The notes beneath the pieces are model-generated. The model did no database searches. It was not told where the DNA came from and saw only the letters and a list, made by a program, of their open reading frames with translations. A stretch of DNA of 64,000 bases, from NCBI RefSeq assembly GCF_022448905.1, contig NZ_JAKVCW010000007.1, forward strand, positions 62,001 through 126,000, read 5' to 3'. This document shows positions 10,838 to 18,969 of this stretch, in pieces; the first letter of the stretch is position 1; the number at the start of each line of letters is the position of its first letter. This DNA is from Shimia sp. GTDB taxonomy: Bacteria; Pseudomonadota; Alphaproteobacteria; Rhodobacterales; Rhodobacteraceae. Both the position numbers and the translations under genes were made by a program.

Positions 10838-10903
10838 GGGCCAGCCCCTCTGGCGCAGCACGCTGCGCCATTCACCCCGGGATATTTGGGGAAGGAGAAG
10901 ACG
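10838..10903 (+). repeat. Intergenic composite repeat, copy 1 (hairpins plus GGGATATTTG tail)
   Basis: Right after the ghrA stop come a small hairpin (GGGG-CCA-CCCC type), a perfect 9-base inverted repeat (TGGCGCAGC / GCTGCGCCA, 10851-10870), and a tail CCCCGGGATATTTGGGGA followed by AGGAGAAGAC. The same tail, again behind a GC-rich hairpin, fills the coaBC-dut gap. It may act as the ghrA terminator, although it lacks a T-run. Confidence 0.6.
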
Positions 10904-10907
10904 AGGG

Positions 10908-11699
10908 TCAGCGCAGGATTGGCGGTTTGTCCGGATCGCTGCCCGGGGTGACTGGCACGTGATCTTCGGCTTTTGGTGGTTCTGGCAGGTCAAACCGCAG
11001 CCCAACCCGCGCCAACTGCGCCGCCACCGGATCACTGGCGGCAAAGAATCCCACATCCAGCGCGCCCGCCTCGATGCCAGAGAAGGTCAGCGCTTCGTTC
11101 ACCGCTTTGGCCAGCGCCCCATCCGCGCCCGGCACCACCTCCACAAAGCCCAACATGTGTGAGCGGCTGCCGCTCTCATAGGTCGTCCCCACCAGATACG
11201 CCATTTTGGCGAGTCCACCGGCCGTGCTCAGTTTAGCGTCCAGCGCTGTAATGAGCACCTCAGGAAGACCAGCAGGCGGCTCAAAGCTCTCCACTTTGGC
11301 CTCAACCTCATCCGGCGCATGCTCCAGCGTGTCCGCCAGCCAGCCAAGCGCCTCATTGGGGATCAGGATCGAGGACGGCGCCACTTCGGGATTGACCGCC
11401 AATCCAATGCCCTGCCCCGCCAGCATGTTGGCAATCACGCGACCTGACAGCCCGGCATATGGGGCGATGCGCCCCACAAACTGTGCCAGCCGCTCTTCGG
11501 TATCAAACACCAGCACAAAGCTGGCATCGGAGGTTTCAAAAATCTCCGGCGCAATGCGATCATCCTCTGGCTCTTTTTCCAGCAGCAAAAACAGCTCCGC
11601 ATCCGCCAAACGCTCATAAAACCGCAGACGTGCGGCATCATCTTCCGGCGCCGCTTCCATTGCCGCATGGGCCTTGTCCAGTGGGGTCAGGTCACTCAT
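10908..11699 (-). CDS. SseB-family protein
   Basis: 263 residues. The N-terminal half (to about residue 130) matches the SseB domain, with FYERLADAELFLLLEKEPEDD near the start and SFVLVFDTEERLAQF mid-domain. The C-terminal half resembles the SseB C-terminal region. SseB-like proteins have no firmly assigned biochemical role. Its start overlaps the stop of the uracil-DNA glycosylase gene by 4 bases, so the two form a coupled pair. Cytoplasmic, with no signal peptide. Confidence 0.8.
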   Translation of the reverse strand: MSDLTPLDKAHAAMEAAPEDDAARLRFYERLADAELFLLLEKEPEDDRIAPEIFETSDASFVLVFDTEERLAQFVGRIAPYAGLSGRVIANMLAGQGIGLAVNPEVAPSSILIPNEALGWLADTLEHAPDEVEAKVESFEPPAGLPEVLITALDAKLSTAGGLAKMAYLVGTTYESGSRSHMLGFVEVVPGADGALAKAVNEALTFSGIEAGALDVGFFAASDPVAAQLARVGLRFDLPEPPKAEDHVPVTPGSDPDKPPILR

Positions 11700-12277
11700 G
11701 TCAGCACCTCCTTGATGCGGGTTTGCAGCACAGGCAACAGCTCAGCCTCAAACCAGGGATTCTTCTTCAGCCATGCCGTATTGCGCCAGGACGGATGTGG
11801 CAAGGGGAAGACCGTGGGCGCATGGTCGTGCCAAGCTTGAACTGTATCAGTCACCCCCGCCTTGGTGCCCAAATGCCACTTTTGGGCGTAGCCGCCCACC
11901 ACAAGCGTCAGTGGCACGTCACCCAACACGTCCATCACTCTTTTTCGCCAGATTTTGGCACAGACCGGCGGCGGCGGAAGGTCGCTCCCGGTCGCGTTGT
12001 AGCCAGGAAAACAAAACGCCATCGGCACTATCGCCACGCGGGTTGTGTCATAGAAATCAGCCTCATCCACGCCCATCCAATCGCGCAACCTGTCCCCGCT
12101 GGGATCCGTAAACGGCCGCCCGCTCTCATGCACCCGCGCGCCCGGTGCTTGCCCCACAATCAACAGCTTGGGCTTTGCCTCAAACCACACCACCGGCCGT
12201 GGCACATGGCCTGTCGCGGTGGCTGCAAACCGGTCTGCACATATTTGGCAGCCCTGTATTTCCTGGCGGAGTGACAT
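11696..12277 (-). CDS. Uracil-DNA glycosylase-like protein with probable Fe-S cluster
   Basis: 193 residues from the ATG at 12277. The reading frame is open further upstream, but that part covers the arsR promoter and gene. It has KLLIVGQAPGARVHESGRPF, the first UDG-superfamily motif, and PLPHPSWRNTAW, the HPS motif near the C-terminus. Cys10, Cys13, Cys89 and Cys106 give C-x2-C-x75-C-x16-C, the arrangement of 4Fe-4S clusters in family 4/5 enzymes. The expected role is removal of uracil or related bases from DNA. It is coupled to sseB. Confidence 0.82.
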   Translation of the reverse strand: MSLRQEIQGCQICADRFAATATGHVPRPVVWFEAKPKLLIVGQAPGARVHESGRPFTDPSGDRLRDWMGVDEADFYDTTRVAIVPMAFCFPGYNATGSDLPPPPVCAKIWRKRVMDVLGDVPLTLVVGGYAQKWHLGTKAGVTDTVQAWHDHAPTVFPLPHPSWRNTAWLKKNPWFEAELLPVLQTRIKEVLT

Positions 12278-12299
12278 GCCCCCTGATAGCCCGCCAAAC

Positions 12300-12323
12300 T
12301 TATTTCGACAATATTCGAAATAA
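12300..12323. promoter_or_regulatory. Perfect palindrome upstream of arsR (operator 1)
   Basis: TTATTTCG and CGAAATAA form a perfect 8-base inverted repeat around an 8-base centre. It lies 38 bases before the arsR start and 23 bases from the divergent UDG start. This is a likely ArsR-family operator. Confidence 0.6.
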
Positions 12324-12339
12324 GGCTTGCGCGACTCAC

Positions 12340-12363
12340 TTATTTCGATATTTTTAGAAATAT
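12340..12363. promoter_or_regulatory. Second palindrome overlapping the arsR start (operator 2)
   Basis: TTATTTCGATATTTTTAGAAATAT is an imperfect copy of the upstream palindrome, offset by exactly 40 bases and running into the arsR start codon at 12362. Binding here would block initiation. Confidence 0.5.
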
Positions 12364-12706
12364 GAAACACAGTGACCCAACAGATATCTCCCTCGAAGTG
12401 GCTGCCTCCACCTTTGCGGCGCTTGGATCGGAACAACGGCTCTCGGTTCTGCGCTGCCTGGTGCGCGCGGGCCATGAGGGCCTCTCCATCGGAGAGCTTG
12501 GCAAACGCAGCGGCGTGACCGGCTCCACCTTGACCCATCATATGAAGATCCTCGCCCAGGCCGGGCTGGTGACTCAGGAAAAACAAGGGCGGTCCATCAT
12601 CTGCGCCGCCATCGCTTATGACGCTGTGCGCGATCTCTCCACGTTCCTGTTGAGAGAGTGCTGCGCCGATCTCGCCCAAAAGTGCAAGGAGCACGACCAT
12701 GGCTGA
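12362..12706 (+). CDS. ArsR-family metalloregulator, probable repressor of the arsP-like gene
   Basis: 114 residues. The winged helix-turn-helix spans about residues 15-80, with the recognition region SGVTGSTLTHHMKILAQAGL. Cysteines are at 32, 81, 100, 101 and 108. A vicinal pair near the C-terminus followed by a third Cys resembles arsenic-sensing members of the family. It overlaps the downstream permease by 8 bases, so both are co-transcribed. Two palindromes at 12300 and 12340 are likely operators, giving autoregulation released by a thiophilic metalloid. The inducer is inferred. Confidence 0.88.
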   Translation: MKHSDPTDISLEVAASTFAALGSEQRLSVLRCLVRAGHEGLSIGELGKRSGVTGSTLTHHMKILAQAGLVTQEKQGRSIICAAIAYDAVRDLSTFLLRECCADLAQKCKEHDHG

Positions 12707-13736
12707 TACAACCCAAAACGCCCCCGCCCCGTGGCGATCCCGATGGAAAAAACTCGACAAAGCCTGGCTCGCGGTGGCGATCATCCCGCTGATCCTGCTG
12801 CTGGTCGCACCGGAAAAGTTTTTGCCCGCGTCTGAGATCGTCATTGAGGCGATGAGCCACACCGGCATTTTCATCATCATCGCCATCACGCTTGTGGCCT
12901 TTGTGAAAGCCAGCGGTGCCGACAACCTGATTGCCAAGGCGTTTCAGGGCAACCAGGTGCGCATGATCATCCTCGCAGCCTTTATGGGCGGCCTGTCGCC
13001 CTTCTGTTCCTGTGAAGTCATCCCCTTCATCGCCGCCCTGCTCGCGGTTGGTGCGCCATTGGGGGCCGTGATGGCCTTCTGGCTGGCGTCGCCCCTGATG
13101 GATCCGGCCATGTTTACAATCACTTGGGGCGAATTGGGCCTGGACTTCGCGCTGGCCAAAACCGTCGCCGCCGTGAGCATCGGCATGATGGGTGGCTTCC
13201 TGACCATGACCTTCTCCAAAAGCGCAGTCTTTGCCGATCCGCTGCGGGAAAAACCGCAGGTCGGCGGCTGCTGCGGCACCAAAGCGCCGTTCTCCGAAAA
13301 GCCTGTCTGGAAATTCTGGGGCAACGCGGATCGCCGCTCTGTCTTCCGCGAGACCTGGCTGGAAAATGCGCTGTTCCTCGTGAAGTGGCTGCTCATTGCT
13401 TACATGTTCGAGGCGCTGATGATTGTCTATGACACCACGGCTTGGGTCGGTCAGTTCCTTGGTGGCGAAGGCTTTGGCACCATCCTGATCGCAGCGCTGA
13501 TCGGCATGCCCGCCTACCTCAACGGCTTTGCCGCCGTGGGCTTTATCAGCGGCCTGATGGAACAAGGCATGTCCCAGGGTGCCGCCATGTCCTTTGTGAT
13601 CGCCGGTGGCGTCAGCTGCATCCCCGCCGCCATCGCGGTCTGGGCCTTGGTGAAACCGCGCATCTTTGCCGCCTACCTCGGCTTTGCCCTAACCGGCGCG
13701 CTGATCGCAGGCACCGTCTGGCAAGCGGTTGCGTAA
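12699..13736 (+). CDS. ArsP/YraQ-type permease (PF03773 family), probable organoarsenical efflux
   Basis: 345 residues with about eight membrane helices. It has the family motif GGLSPFCSCEVIPF with a Cys pair near residue 107, a matching GMPAYLNGFAAVGF repeat in the second half, and VGGCCGTK in the central cytoplasmic loop. Some members of this family export trivalent organoarsenicals such as methylarsenite. Coupling to an ArsR gene supports a metalloid role, although YraQ-like proteins of unknown substrate are also common. Confidence 0.82.
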   Translation: MADTTQNAPAPWRSRWKKLDKAWLAVAIIPLILLLVAPEKFLPASEIVIEAMSHTGIFIIIAITLVAFVKASGADNLIAKAFQGNQVRMIILAAFMGGLSPFCSCEVIPFIAALLAVGAPLGAVMAFWLASPLMDPAMFTITWGELGLDFALAKTVAAVSIGMMGGFLTMTFSKSAVFADPLREKPQVGGCCGTKAPFSEKPVWKFWGNADRRSVFRETWLENALFLVKWLLIAYMFEALMIVYDTTAWVGQFLGGEGFGTILIAALIGMPAYLNGFAAVGFISGLMEQGMSQGAAMSFVIAGGVSCIPAAIAVWALVKPRIFAAYLGFALTGALIAGTVWQAVA

Positions 13737-13766
13737 GCCAAAACCTTAACCAAAACCCATGCAAAC

Positions 13767-13798
13767 CACCGGTGCCCCCAAGCATCGGTGGTTTTTTG
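13767..13798 (+). terminator. Rho-independent terminator of arsR-arsP
   Basis: CCACCGGTGC pairs with GCATCGGTGG (one wobble) around a 6-base loop and is followed by six T. Confidence 0.88.
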
Positions 13799-14025
13799 CA
13801 TCAGTGCTTAACAAAGCAACTGGAAACACTGAATTTCCCCAAATTTCCCCGGGACTTCTGCATTCCGTTTCAATTTTTTGCATTTCTTGCCCCATTCCCG
13901 CCTCAGACAGTTGCTATCTGCCTGACAAATCCGACATATTGGGCAAAACGCCGTCAGAGCGTTAACCACTATGGTGTATAGTTTTGTGCTATAACGGCAC
14001 GTGAGAGCAGTTTCAGGAGCAGGTA

Positions 14026-14685
14026 ATGCTCGAGTTCGACAATGTGAGTAAGTCCTTCTGGACCGGCACGCAGCGCAAGGTCATCCTTGAGCGCGTCTCT
14101 TTTCGTGTCGAATTGGGCAACTCCCTTGGCATCCTTGCCCCCAACGGCACCGGCAAGACCACGCTGATCAATATGATGGCGGGGCTGGAAAAACCTGACG
14201 AAGGCACCATCCGCCGCGACTGCCGTATTTCTTTCCCGCTGGGGTTCATGGGTGGCGTGGTGAACAAACACACCGCCGTGGAAAACAGCCGCTACATCGC
14301 CCGCCTTTACGGGCTGGACCCGGATTATGTCGAGGCCTTCTGCCGCTGGCTGTGCAACCTCGGCGAATATTTTGATCAGCCACTGGGCACCTATTCGTCC
14401 GGCATGCGCTCGCGTTTCACCTTTGCGCTGATGCTCGCGCTGGACTTCGACATCTACCTGATTGACGAGGGCATGCCCTCCTCCACCGATGTGGATTTCA
14501 ACAAGAAAGCCGGTGAGGTGCTCCGCGAACGCCTGCGCACCACCACAATTGTGATTGTGTCACACCAGCCGCAAGTGCTGGAAAAATTTGCCAGATCGGC
14601 GGCGGTGTTGCTGAACGGCAAACTCTATATGTTCGACACCTTGGAAGAGGCCAAGCAGCTCTATGACTACCAAACCCAAGGCTAA
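14026..14685 (+). CDS. kpsT: Capsule polysaccharide ABC exporter ATPase, KpsT family
   Basis: 219 residues, the usual KpsT length. Walker A is APNGTGKTT, with Ala where most relatives have Gly. The signature motif is YSSGMRSRF and Walker B is IYLIDEG, followed by the switch His in VIVSHQ. KpsT energises export of group 2-type capsular polysaccharide with a KpsM permease, which is not in this window. It is followed by kpsE with a 23-base overlap. Start supported by AGGAG eight bases upstream. Confidence 0.9.
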   Translation: MLEFDNVSKSFWTGTQRKVILERVSFRVELGNSLGILAPNGTGKTTLINMMAGLEKPDEGTIRRDCRISFPLGFMGGVVNKHTAVENSRYIARLYGLDPDYVEAFCRWLCNLGEYFDQPLGTYSSGMRSRFTFALMLALDFDIYLIDEGMPSSTDVDFNKKAGEVLRERLRTTTIVIVSHQPQVLEKFARSAAVLLNGKLYMFDTLEEAKQLYDYQTQG

Positions 14686-16321
14686 GAAATTCCGCGTCCG
14701 CCGCAGCGAGACCCCGCCGGCCCAACCGGCTGCGGAAGGTGCCGCGCCGCCCCCTCAGGGCGAGCCGCAACCACGTCCACGCGCTGTGAACCTGCCCAAC
14801 CCGGGCGCGCAGCCACAGAGCCAAGCCGCGCCGCAACCAACGCCGCAGCCCGCTGCCGCCAACACAGCGCAGCCCACGCCGCAAGGGGCAGAGGCCGCAA
14901 CTGACGCGATCAAACGCGAAGGTCTCACCGGCCGCCAACTGCGCATGGCCCGCCGCATGGCGCAGAAAAACAATCTGGCGCCTACGTCTGACTATGACGC
15001 CGTGCGCCTGCTGCGCGAGGCGGGCATCGATCCGTTCCAGCGCACCAACATGCTGGACCTCATGCCTTCCGACAAAGGGAACAAGCCCCCTGCCAAGGCG
15101 GGCAAGGTACAGCTGCCGCAAACCATGCCCATGGGCAAAGCCAACCTGCCATCGACCGAGACCATGTCCCCGGCAGAGATGCGCGCGCTCGAGATTGGCG
15201 AAATCCAGAAAGACATTGCCCGCCGCCGTCGCCGCCGCCTGCTCCTGCTGCTGGCACGCCTCTCGGCCTTTGTCTTCCTGCCAACAATCTTTGCTGGCTG
15301 GTACTTCTACAATGTCGCCACGCCGATGTACTCAACCAAATCCGCCTTCCTGGTGCAACAAGCCGACAGCACCGGCGGCGGTGGTCTTGGCGGTCTGTTA
15401 CCCGCGCAGCTCAACTCCAACCAGGACGCTATCGCGGTGCAGGACTACCTGACTAGTAAGGACGCAATGATCCGGCTGGACAGCGATGTGGGCTTCAAGG
15501 GGCACTTCTCCGATCCCAACATCGACCCGATCCAGCGGTTGGACGAAAACCCGTCCAACGAAAAAGCCTATAAGGTATACAAGAAATTTGTAAAAATCGG
15601 CTACGACCCAACCGAGGGTTCCATCCGCATGGAGGTCAGCGCCGCTGATCCAGAAATCGCAACGCAGTTCTCCAAAGCGCTGATTTCCTATGCCGAACAA
15701 CGGGTTGACGACCTCTCCCAACGCAAACGCGAAGACCAGCTGCGCGACGCCCGCAAGAGTCTCGAGACCGCCAAAGAAGAGCGCCGCAATGCGCAGGTGG
15801 AACTTGTGCGCCTGCAAGAAAGCACCGTGCTTGACCCCGAAGGCGTGATTGCCTCCCTGCGTCAACAGATCACCAATCTGGAAATCCAGCTTCAAGAGAA
15901 GCAATTGCAACTCGCCGCTTTGCAAGACAACGCCCGCCCCAACAAGGCCCGTGTCGAAGGTGTACAAGGCGACGTGCGCCGCCTGGAGGCTGCTCTGGCC
16001 ACCCAGCGCGCCCGCATGACAGAGGCCACCGCAGGTGAGGAATCCCTCGCTGCCAAAACCTCTCAAATCCAGATCGCACAGGCCGACCTCGCCGCTGCTG
16101 ACCTGCAAATGCAGACCGCGTTGCAGACCCTGAAGCAGACCGAATTGGAAGCCAACCGTCAGGTGCGCTATCTGACCACCTCGGTGGATCCGGTCTCCGC
16201 CCAGGACCCGTCTTACCCGCGCAGTTTTGAAAACACGATCTTGGCCTTCCTGATCTTTTCGGGCATCTATCTGATGATCTCGCTGACCGCGTCCATCCTC
16301 AGAGAACAGGTGTCTTCGTAA
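14663..16321 (+). CDS. kpsE: Capsule polysaccharide export inner-membrane protein, KpsE family
   Basis: 552 residues. A Pro/Gln/Ala-rich, probably disordered segment (about 15-80) is followed by a conserved block (about 84-133, with GLTGRQLRMARRMAQKN and FQRTNMLDLMP), a membrane helix (about 193-217), a periplasmic region with a long coiled coil (about 345-480), and a C-terminal helix (about 523-545). This is the polysaccharide co-polymerase layout of KpsE, which links the ABC exporter to the outer-membrane channel. The stop overlaps the kdsA start by one base. Confidence 0.88.
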   Translation: MTTKPKAKKFRVRRSETPPAQPAAEGAAPPPQGEPQPRPRAVNLPNPGAQPQSQAAPQPTPQPAAANTAQPTPQGAEAATDAIKREGLTGRQLRMARRMAQKNNLAPTSDYDAVRLLREAGIDPFQRTNMLDLMPSDKGNKPPAKAGKVQLPQTMPMGKANLPSTETMSPAEMRALEIGEIQKDIARRRRRRLLLLLARLSAFVFLPTIFAGWYFYNVATPMYSTKSAFLVQQADSTGGGGLGGLLPAQLNSNQDAIAVQDYLTSKDAMIRLDSDVGFKGHFSDPNIDPIQRLDENPSNEKAYKVYKKFVKIGYDPTEGSIRMEVSAADPEIATQFSKALISYAEQRVDDLSQRKREDQLRDARKSLETAKEERRNAQVELVRLQESTVLDPEGVIASLRQQITNLEIQLQEKQLQLAALQDNARPNKARVEGVQGDVRRLEAALATQRARMTEATAGEESLAAKTSQIQIAQADLAAADLQMQTALQTLKQTELEANRQVRYLTTSVDPVSAQDPSYPRSFENTILAFLIFSGIYLMISLTASILREQVSS

Positions 16322-17154
16322 TGAAACATGTAAATGTTGGTGCTCTCACCATCGGCAATGACCTTCCTTTGACGGTCATTGCTGGCCCATGCCAATTGGA
16401 GAGCAAAAACCACGCCGAAATGATCGCAGGCACTATGAAAGAAGCCTGCGCCAAGGCGGGCGCGCAATATGTCTTCAAAGCCAGCTACGACAAAGCCAAC
16501 CGCACGTCGCTCACCGGCATTCGTGGCCTCGGCTTGGATGCGGGCCTTTCGGTTCTGGACGGCATCCGCAAGGACTTTGACGTGCCCGTGCTGACCGATG
16601 TGCACACCGAAGAGCAATGCGCCCTGGCGGCTGAGGCCGTCGACATCCTGCAAATCCCCGCCTTCCTGTGCCGCCAGACCGACATGCTGCTGGCTGCCGG
16701 CAAAACCGGCGCTGCGGTGAACGTGAAGAAAGGCCAATTCCTGGCCCCTTGGGAGATGGGCAACATCGTCACCAAAATCGAAAGCACCGGCAACACCAAC
16801 ATCCTGTTGACCGAGCGCGGCACCTCCTTTGGCTACAACACGCTGGTGGCGGACATGCGCTCCCTGCCGCAGATGGCCAAAACCGGCTACCCGGTGGTGA
16901 TGGACGCCACCCACTCCGTGCAACAGCCCGGCGGTCAAGGCGGCAGCTCCGGCGGTCAGCGCGAGTTTGCCCCCGTGATGGCCCGCGCCGCTGTCTCTAT
17001 TGGAACGGCCGCCGTTTTCATCGAAACGCATCAGGATCCGGACAATGCGCCCTCTGATGGCCCAAACATGATCCCGCTTGACCAAATGTCTCATCTGATT
17101 GACACATTGATGCAGTTTGATGTGTTGGCCAAAGCCAACCCAATTGCTATTTGA
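16321..17154 (+). CDS. kdsA: 3-deoxy-8-phosphooctulonate (Kdo-8-P) synthase
   Basis: 277 residues, normal for KdsA. It catalyses condensation of phosphoenolpyruvate with arabinose 5-phosphate to Kdo-8-phosphate. Signature segments include VIAGPCQLES, KASYDKANRTS, GTSFGYNTLVADMRS and VVMDATHSVQQPGG. The Cys in AGPC and the His and Asp positions suggest a metal-dependent type, but this needs alignment. It directly follows kpsE, which fits Kdo as linker of the capsular lipid terminus as well as its use in LPS. Confidence 0.95.
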   Translation: MKHVNVGALTIGNDLPLTVIAGPCQLESKNHAEMIAGTMKEACAKAGAQYVFKASYDKANRTSLTGIRGLGLDAGLSVLDGIRKDFDVPVLTDVHTEEQCALAAEAVDILQIPAFLCRQTDMLLAAGKTGAAVNVKKGQFLAPWEMGNIVTKIESTGNTNILLTERGTSFGYNTLVADMRSLPQMAKTGYPVVMDATHSVQQPGGQGGSSGGQREFAPVMARAAVSIGTAAVFIETHQDPDNAPSDGPNMIPLDQMSHLIDTLMQFDVLAKANPIAI

Positions 17155-17186
17155 TAAACTGATTTTTGAAGAAGAAAGACATTGCC

Positions 17187-18683
17187 ATGAAAAAACCATT
17201 GCCCGAAGTGCGCCCGAACACCTGGGAGTTCCTGCGCGACCCGATGATCGCCCCCACAGGCTTCCGTGAATATGACGCCCGCTGGCAATTCCCGGAGGCG
17301 ATCAACCTGCCGGGCATGACCGCACTTGGCTTTGGCCTTGGCACCCAAATGCAACGTCGCGGCATTGAGCCGGTGATTGCCGTGGGCAACGACTACCGCG
17401 ACTATTCCGTGTCCATCAAAATGGCGCTGATTGTTGGCCTGATGAAGGCTGGCATCCACGTGAAAGACATCGGCCCTGCCCTGTCCCCAATGGCCTATTT
17501 CTCGCAATTCCACCTTGATGCCCCTGCCGTGGCCATGGTGACCGCGTCTCACAACCCCAACGGCTGGACCGGCGTGAAAATGGGCTTTGAAAAGCCGCTC
17601 ACCCATGGCCCCGATGAAATGGCCGAACTACGCGACATCGTGCTGAACGGCGACTTTGATGCGCATGACGGTGGCAAGCACGAGGTCATCGACGGCGTGC
17701 GCGAAGCCTACATCGACGACCTGGTTGGCGACTTCAAAATGTCCCGCCCGCTGAAAGTTGTCTGCGCCACCGGCAACGGCACCGCCGCCGCCTTTGCGCC
17801 GGAAATTTTCAAACGTATGGGCGTCGAAGTTGTCGATAGCCACAACCGGCTCGACTACACCTTCCCCAACTACAACCCGAACCCCGAAGCCATGGAAATG
17901 CTGCACGACATGTCTGACAGCGTGAAGGCCTCCGGCGCGGACCTCGCGCTTGGCTTTGATGGCGACGGCGACCGCTGCGGCGTGGTGGATGACGAGGGCG
18001 AAGAAATCTTTGCCGACAAGGTGGGCGTGATCATGGCCAAAGACCTTGGCAAGCTCTACCCCAACGCCACCTTTGTGGCCGATGTGAAGTCGACCGGCCT
18101 CTACGCGGCAGATCCAGACCTTTTGGGCACCGGCGCCAAAACCGACTATTGGAAAACCGGCCACAGCCACATGAAGCGCCGCGTGCACGAACTCGGCGCG
18201 CTGGCAGGCTTTGAGAAATCCGGCCACTACTTCCTCGCGGGTGACGTGGGCCGTGGCTACGACTGCGGCATGCGCGTGGCCGTGGAAATCTGCAAAATGC
18301 TCGACCGCAACCCGGACATGAAAATGTCGGATATGCGCAAAGCCCTGCCCAAAACCTGGTCCACCCCCACCATGTCGCCCTACGCCGCGGACACAGAGAA
18401 ATACGACATCCTCGAGCGCATCGTGGCCAAGCTCACCGCCATGAACGAAGGTGGCGAAAAAATCGCCGGCCGCGCAATAAGCGAAGTGGTGACGGTCAAC
18501 GGCGCCCGCGTGATCCTGGACAACGGCAGCTGGGGCCTCGTGCGCGCGTCTTCCAACACACCAAACTTGGTGGTGGTGATCGAAAGCAACGAAAGCGACG
18601 CCGAAATGCGCCAGATCTTTGCCGAAATCGACGCCGTAATCCGCACCGAGCCCGGCGTGGGCGACTACGATCAGACGATCTGA
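17187..18683 (+). CDS. Phosphomannomutase/phosphoglucomutase
   Basis: 498 residues from the ATG at 17187; a TTG start at 17166 would add seven residues. The four alpha-D-phosphohexomutase regions are present: the phosphoserine loop MVTASHNPNGWTG, the Mg loop GFDGDGDRCGVVDD, the sugar-binding loop GFEKSGHYFL and the phosphate-binding loop RASSNTPNL. It interconverts hexose 1- and 6-phosphates for nucleotide-sugar supply. Its position after kpsT-kpsE-kdsA suggests a role in capsule or LPS precursor synthesis. AlgC-like. Confidence 0.92.
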   Translation: MKKPLPEVRPNTWEFLRDPMIAPTGFREYDARWQFPEAINLPGMTALGFGLGTQMQRRGIEPVIAVGNDYRDYSVSIKMALIVGLMKAGIHVKDIGPALSPMAYFSQFHLDAPAVAMVTASHNPNGWTGVKMGFEKPLTHGPDEMAELRDIVLNGDFDAHDGGKHEVIDGVREAYIDDLVGDFKMSRPLKVVCATGNGTAAAFAPEIFKRMGVEVVDSHNRLDYTFPNYNPNPEAMEMLHDMSDSVKASGADLALGFDGDGDRCGVVDDEGEEIFADKVGVIMAKDLGKLYPNATFVADVKSTGLYAADPDLLGTGAKTDYWKTGHSHMKRRVHELGALAGFEKSGHYFLAGDVGRGYDCGMRVAVEICKMLDRNPDMKMSDMRKALPKTWSTPTMSPYAADTEKYDILERIVAKLTAMNEGGEKIAGRAISEVVTVNGARVILDNGSWGLVRASSNTPNLVVVIESNESDAEMRQIFAEIDAVIRTEPGVGDYDQTI

Positions 18684-18710
18684 GCAAACCTAGAAAACAC
18701 CAAATTCAAA

Positions 18711-18741
18711 GGGCGCCCGCAATCCTGCGGCGCCCTTTTTT
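18711..18741 (+). terminator. Rho-independent terminator of the kps-kdsA-pgm run
   Basis: GGGCGCCCGC pairs with GCGGCGCCC (one bulged base) and is followed by six T. Confidence 0.88.
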
Positions 18742-18748
18742 GATGCCC

Positions 18749-18961
18749 CTACTCTTCCTCCGGTACATACTCCAGAATATCTCCCGGCTGACATCCCAGG
18801 TGGGCGCAGATCGCTTCCAGCGTATTGAAACGAATGCCTTTCACCTTGCCGGATTTCAGCAAACTGAGGTTGGTCTCGGTCAATCCAATAGCCTGCGCCA
18901 ACTCGCGCGAGGTCATCTTGCGTTTCACCAGTTCCAGATCGAGGTTGATGCGTATGGGCAT
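18749..18961 (-). CDS. Small HTH regulator (YozG-like)
   Basis: 70 residues, essentially a single Cro/C1-type helix-turn-helix: MTSRELAQAIGLTETNLSLLKSGK forms the helices, and the tail HLGCQPGDILEYVPEEE is typical of YozG-like regulators. AGGAGG precedes the start. It lies 8 bases after the stop of a DUF2975 membrane protein on the same strand. Such DUF2975/HTH pairs are widespread and functionally uncharacterised. A palindrome at 19537-19548 is a candidate target. Confidence 0.85.
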   Translation of the reverse strand: MPIRINLDLELVKRKMTSRELAQAIGLTETNLSLLKSGKVKGIRFNTLEAICAHLGCQPGDILEYVPEEE

Positions 18962-18969
18962 AGGGCCTC

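Noticed and set aside
11696..12937. Long 413-codon reading frame extending the glycosylase gene upstream
   Set aside because: The extra part lies opposite arsR and its operators; the ATG at 12277 yields the correct family N-terminus and length.
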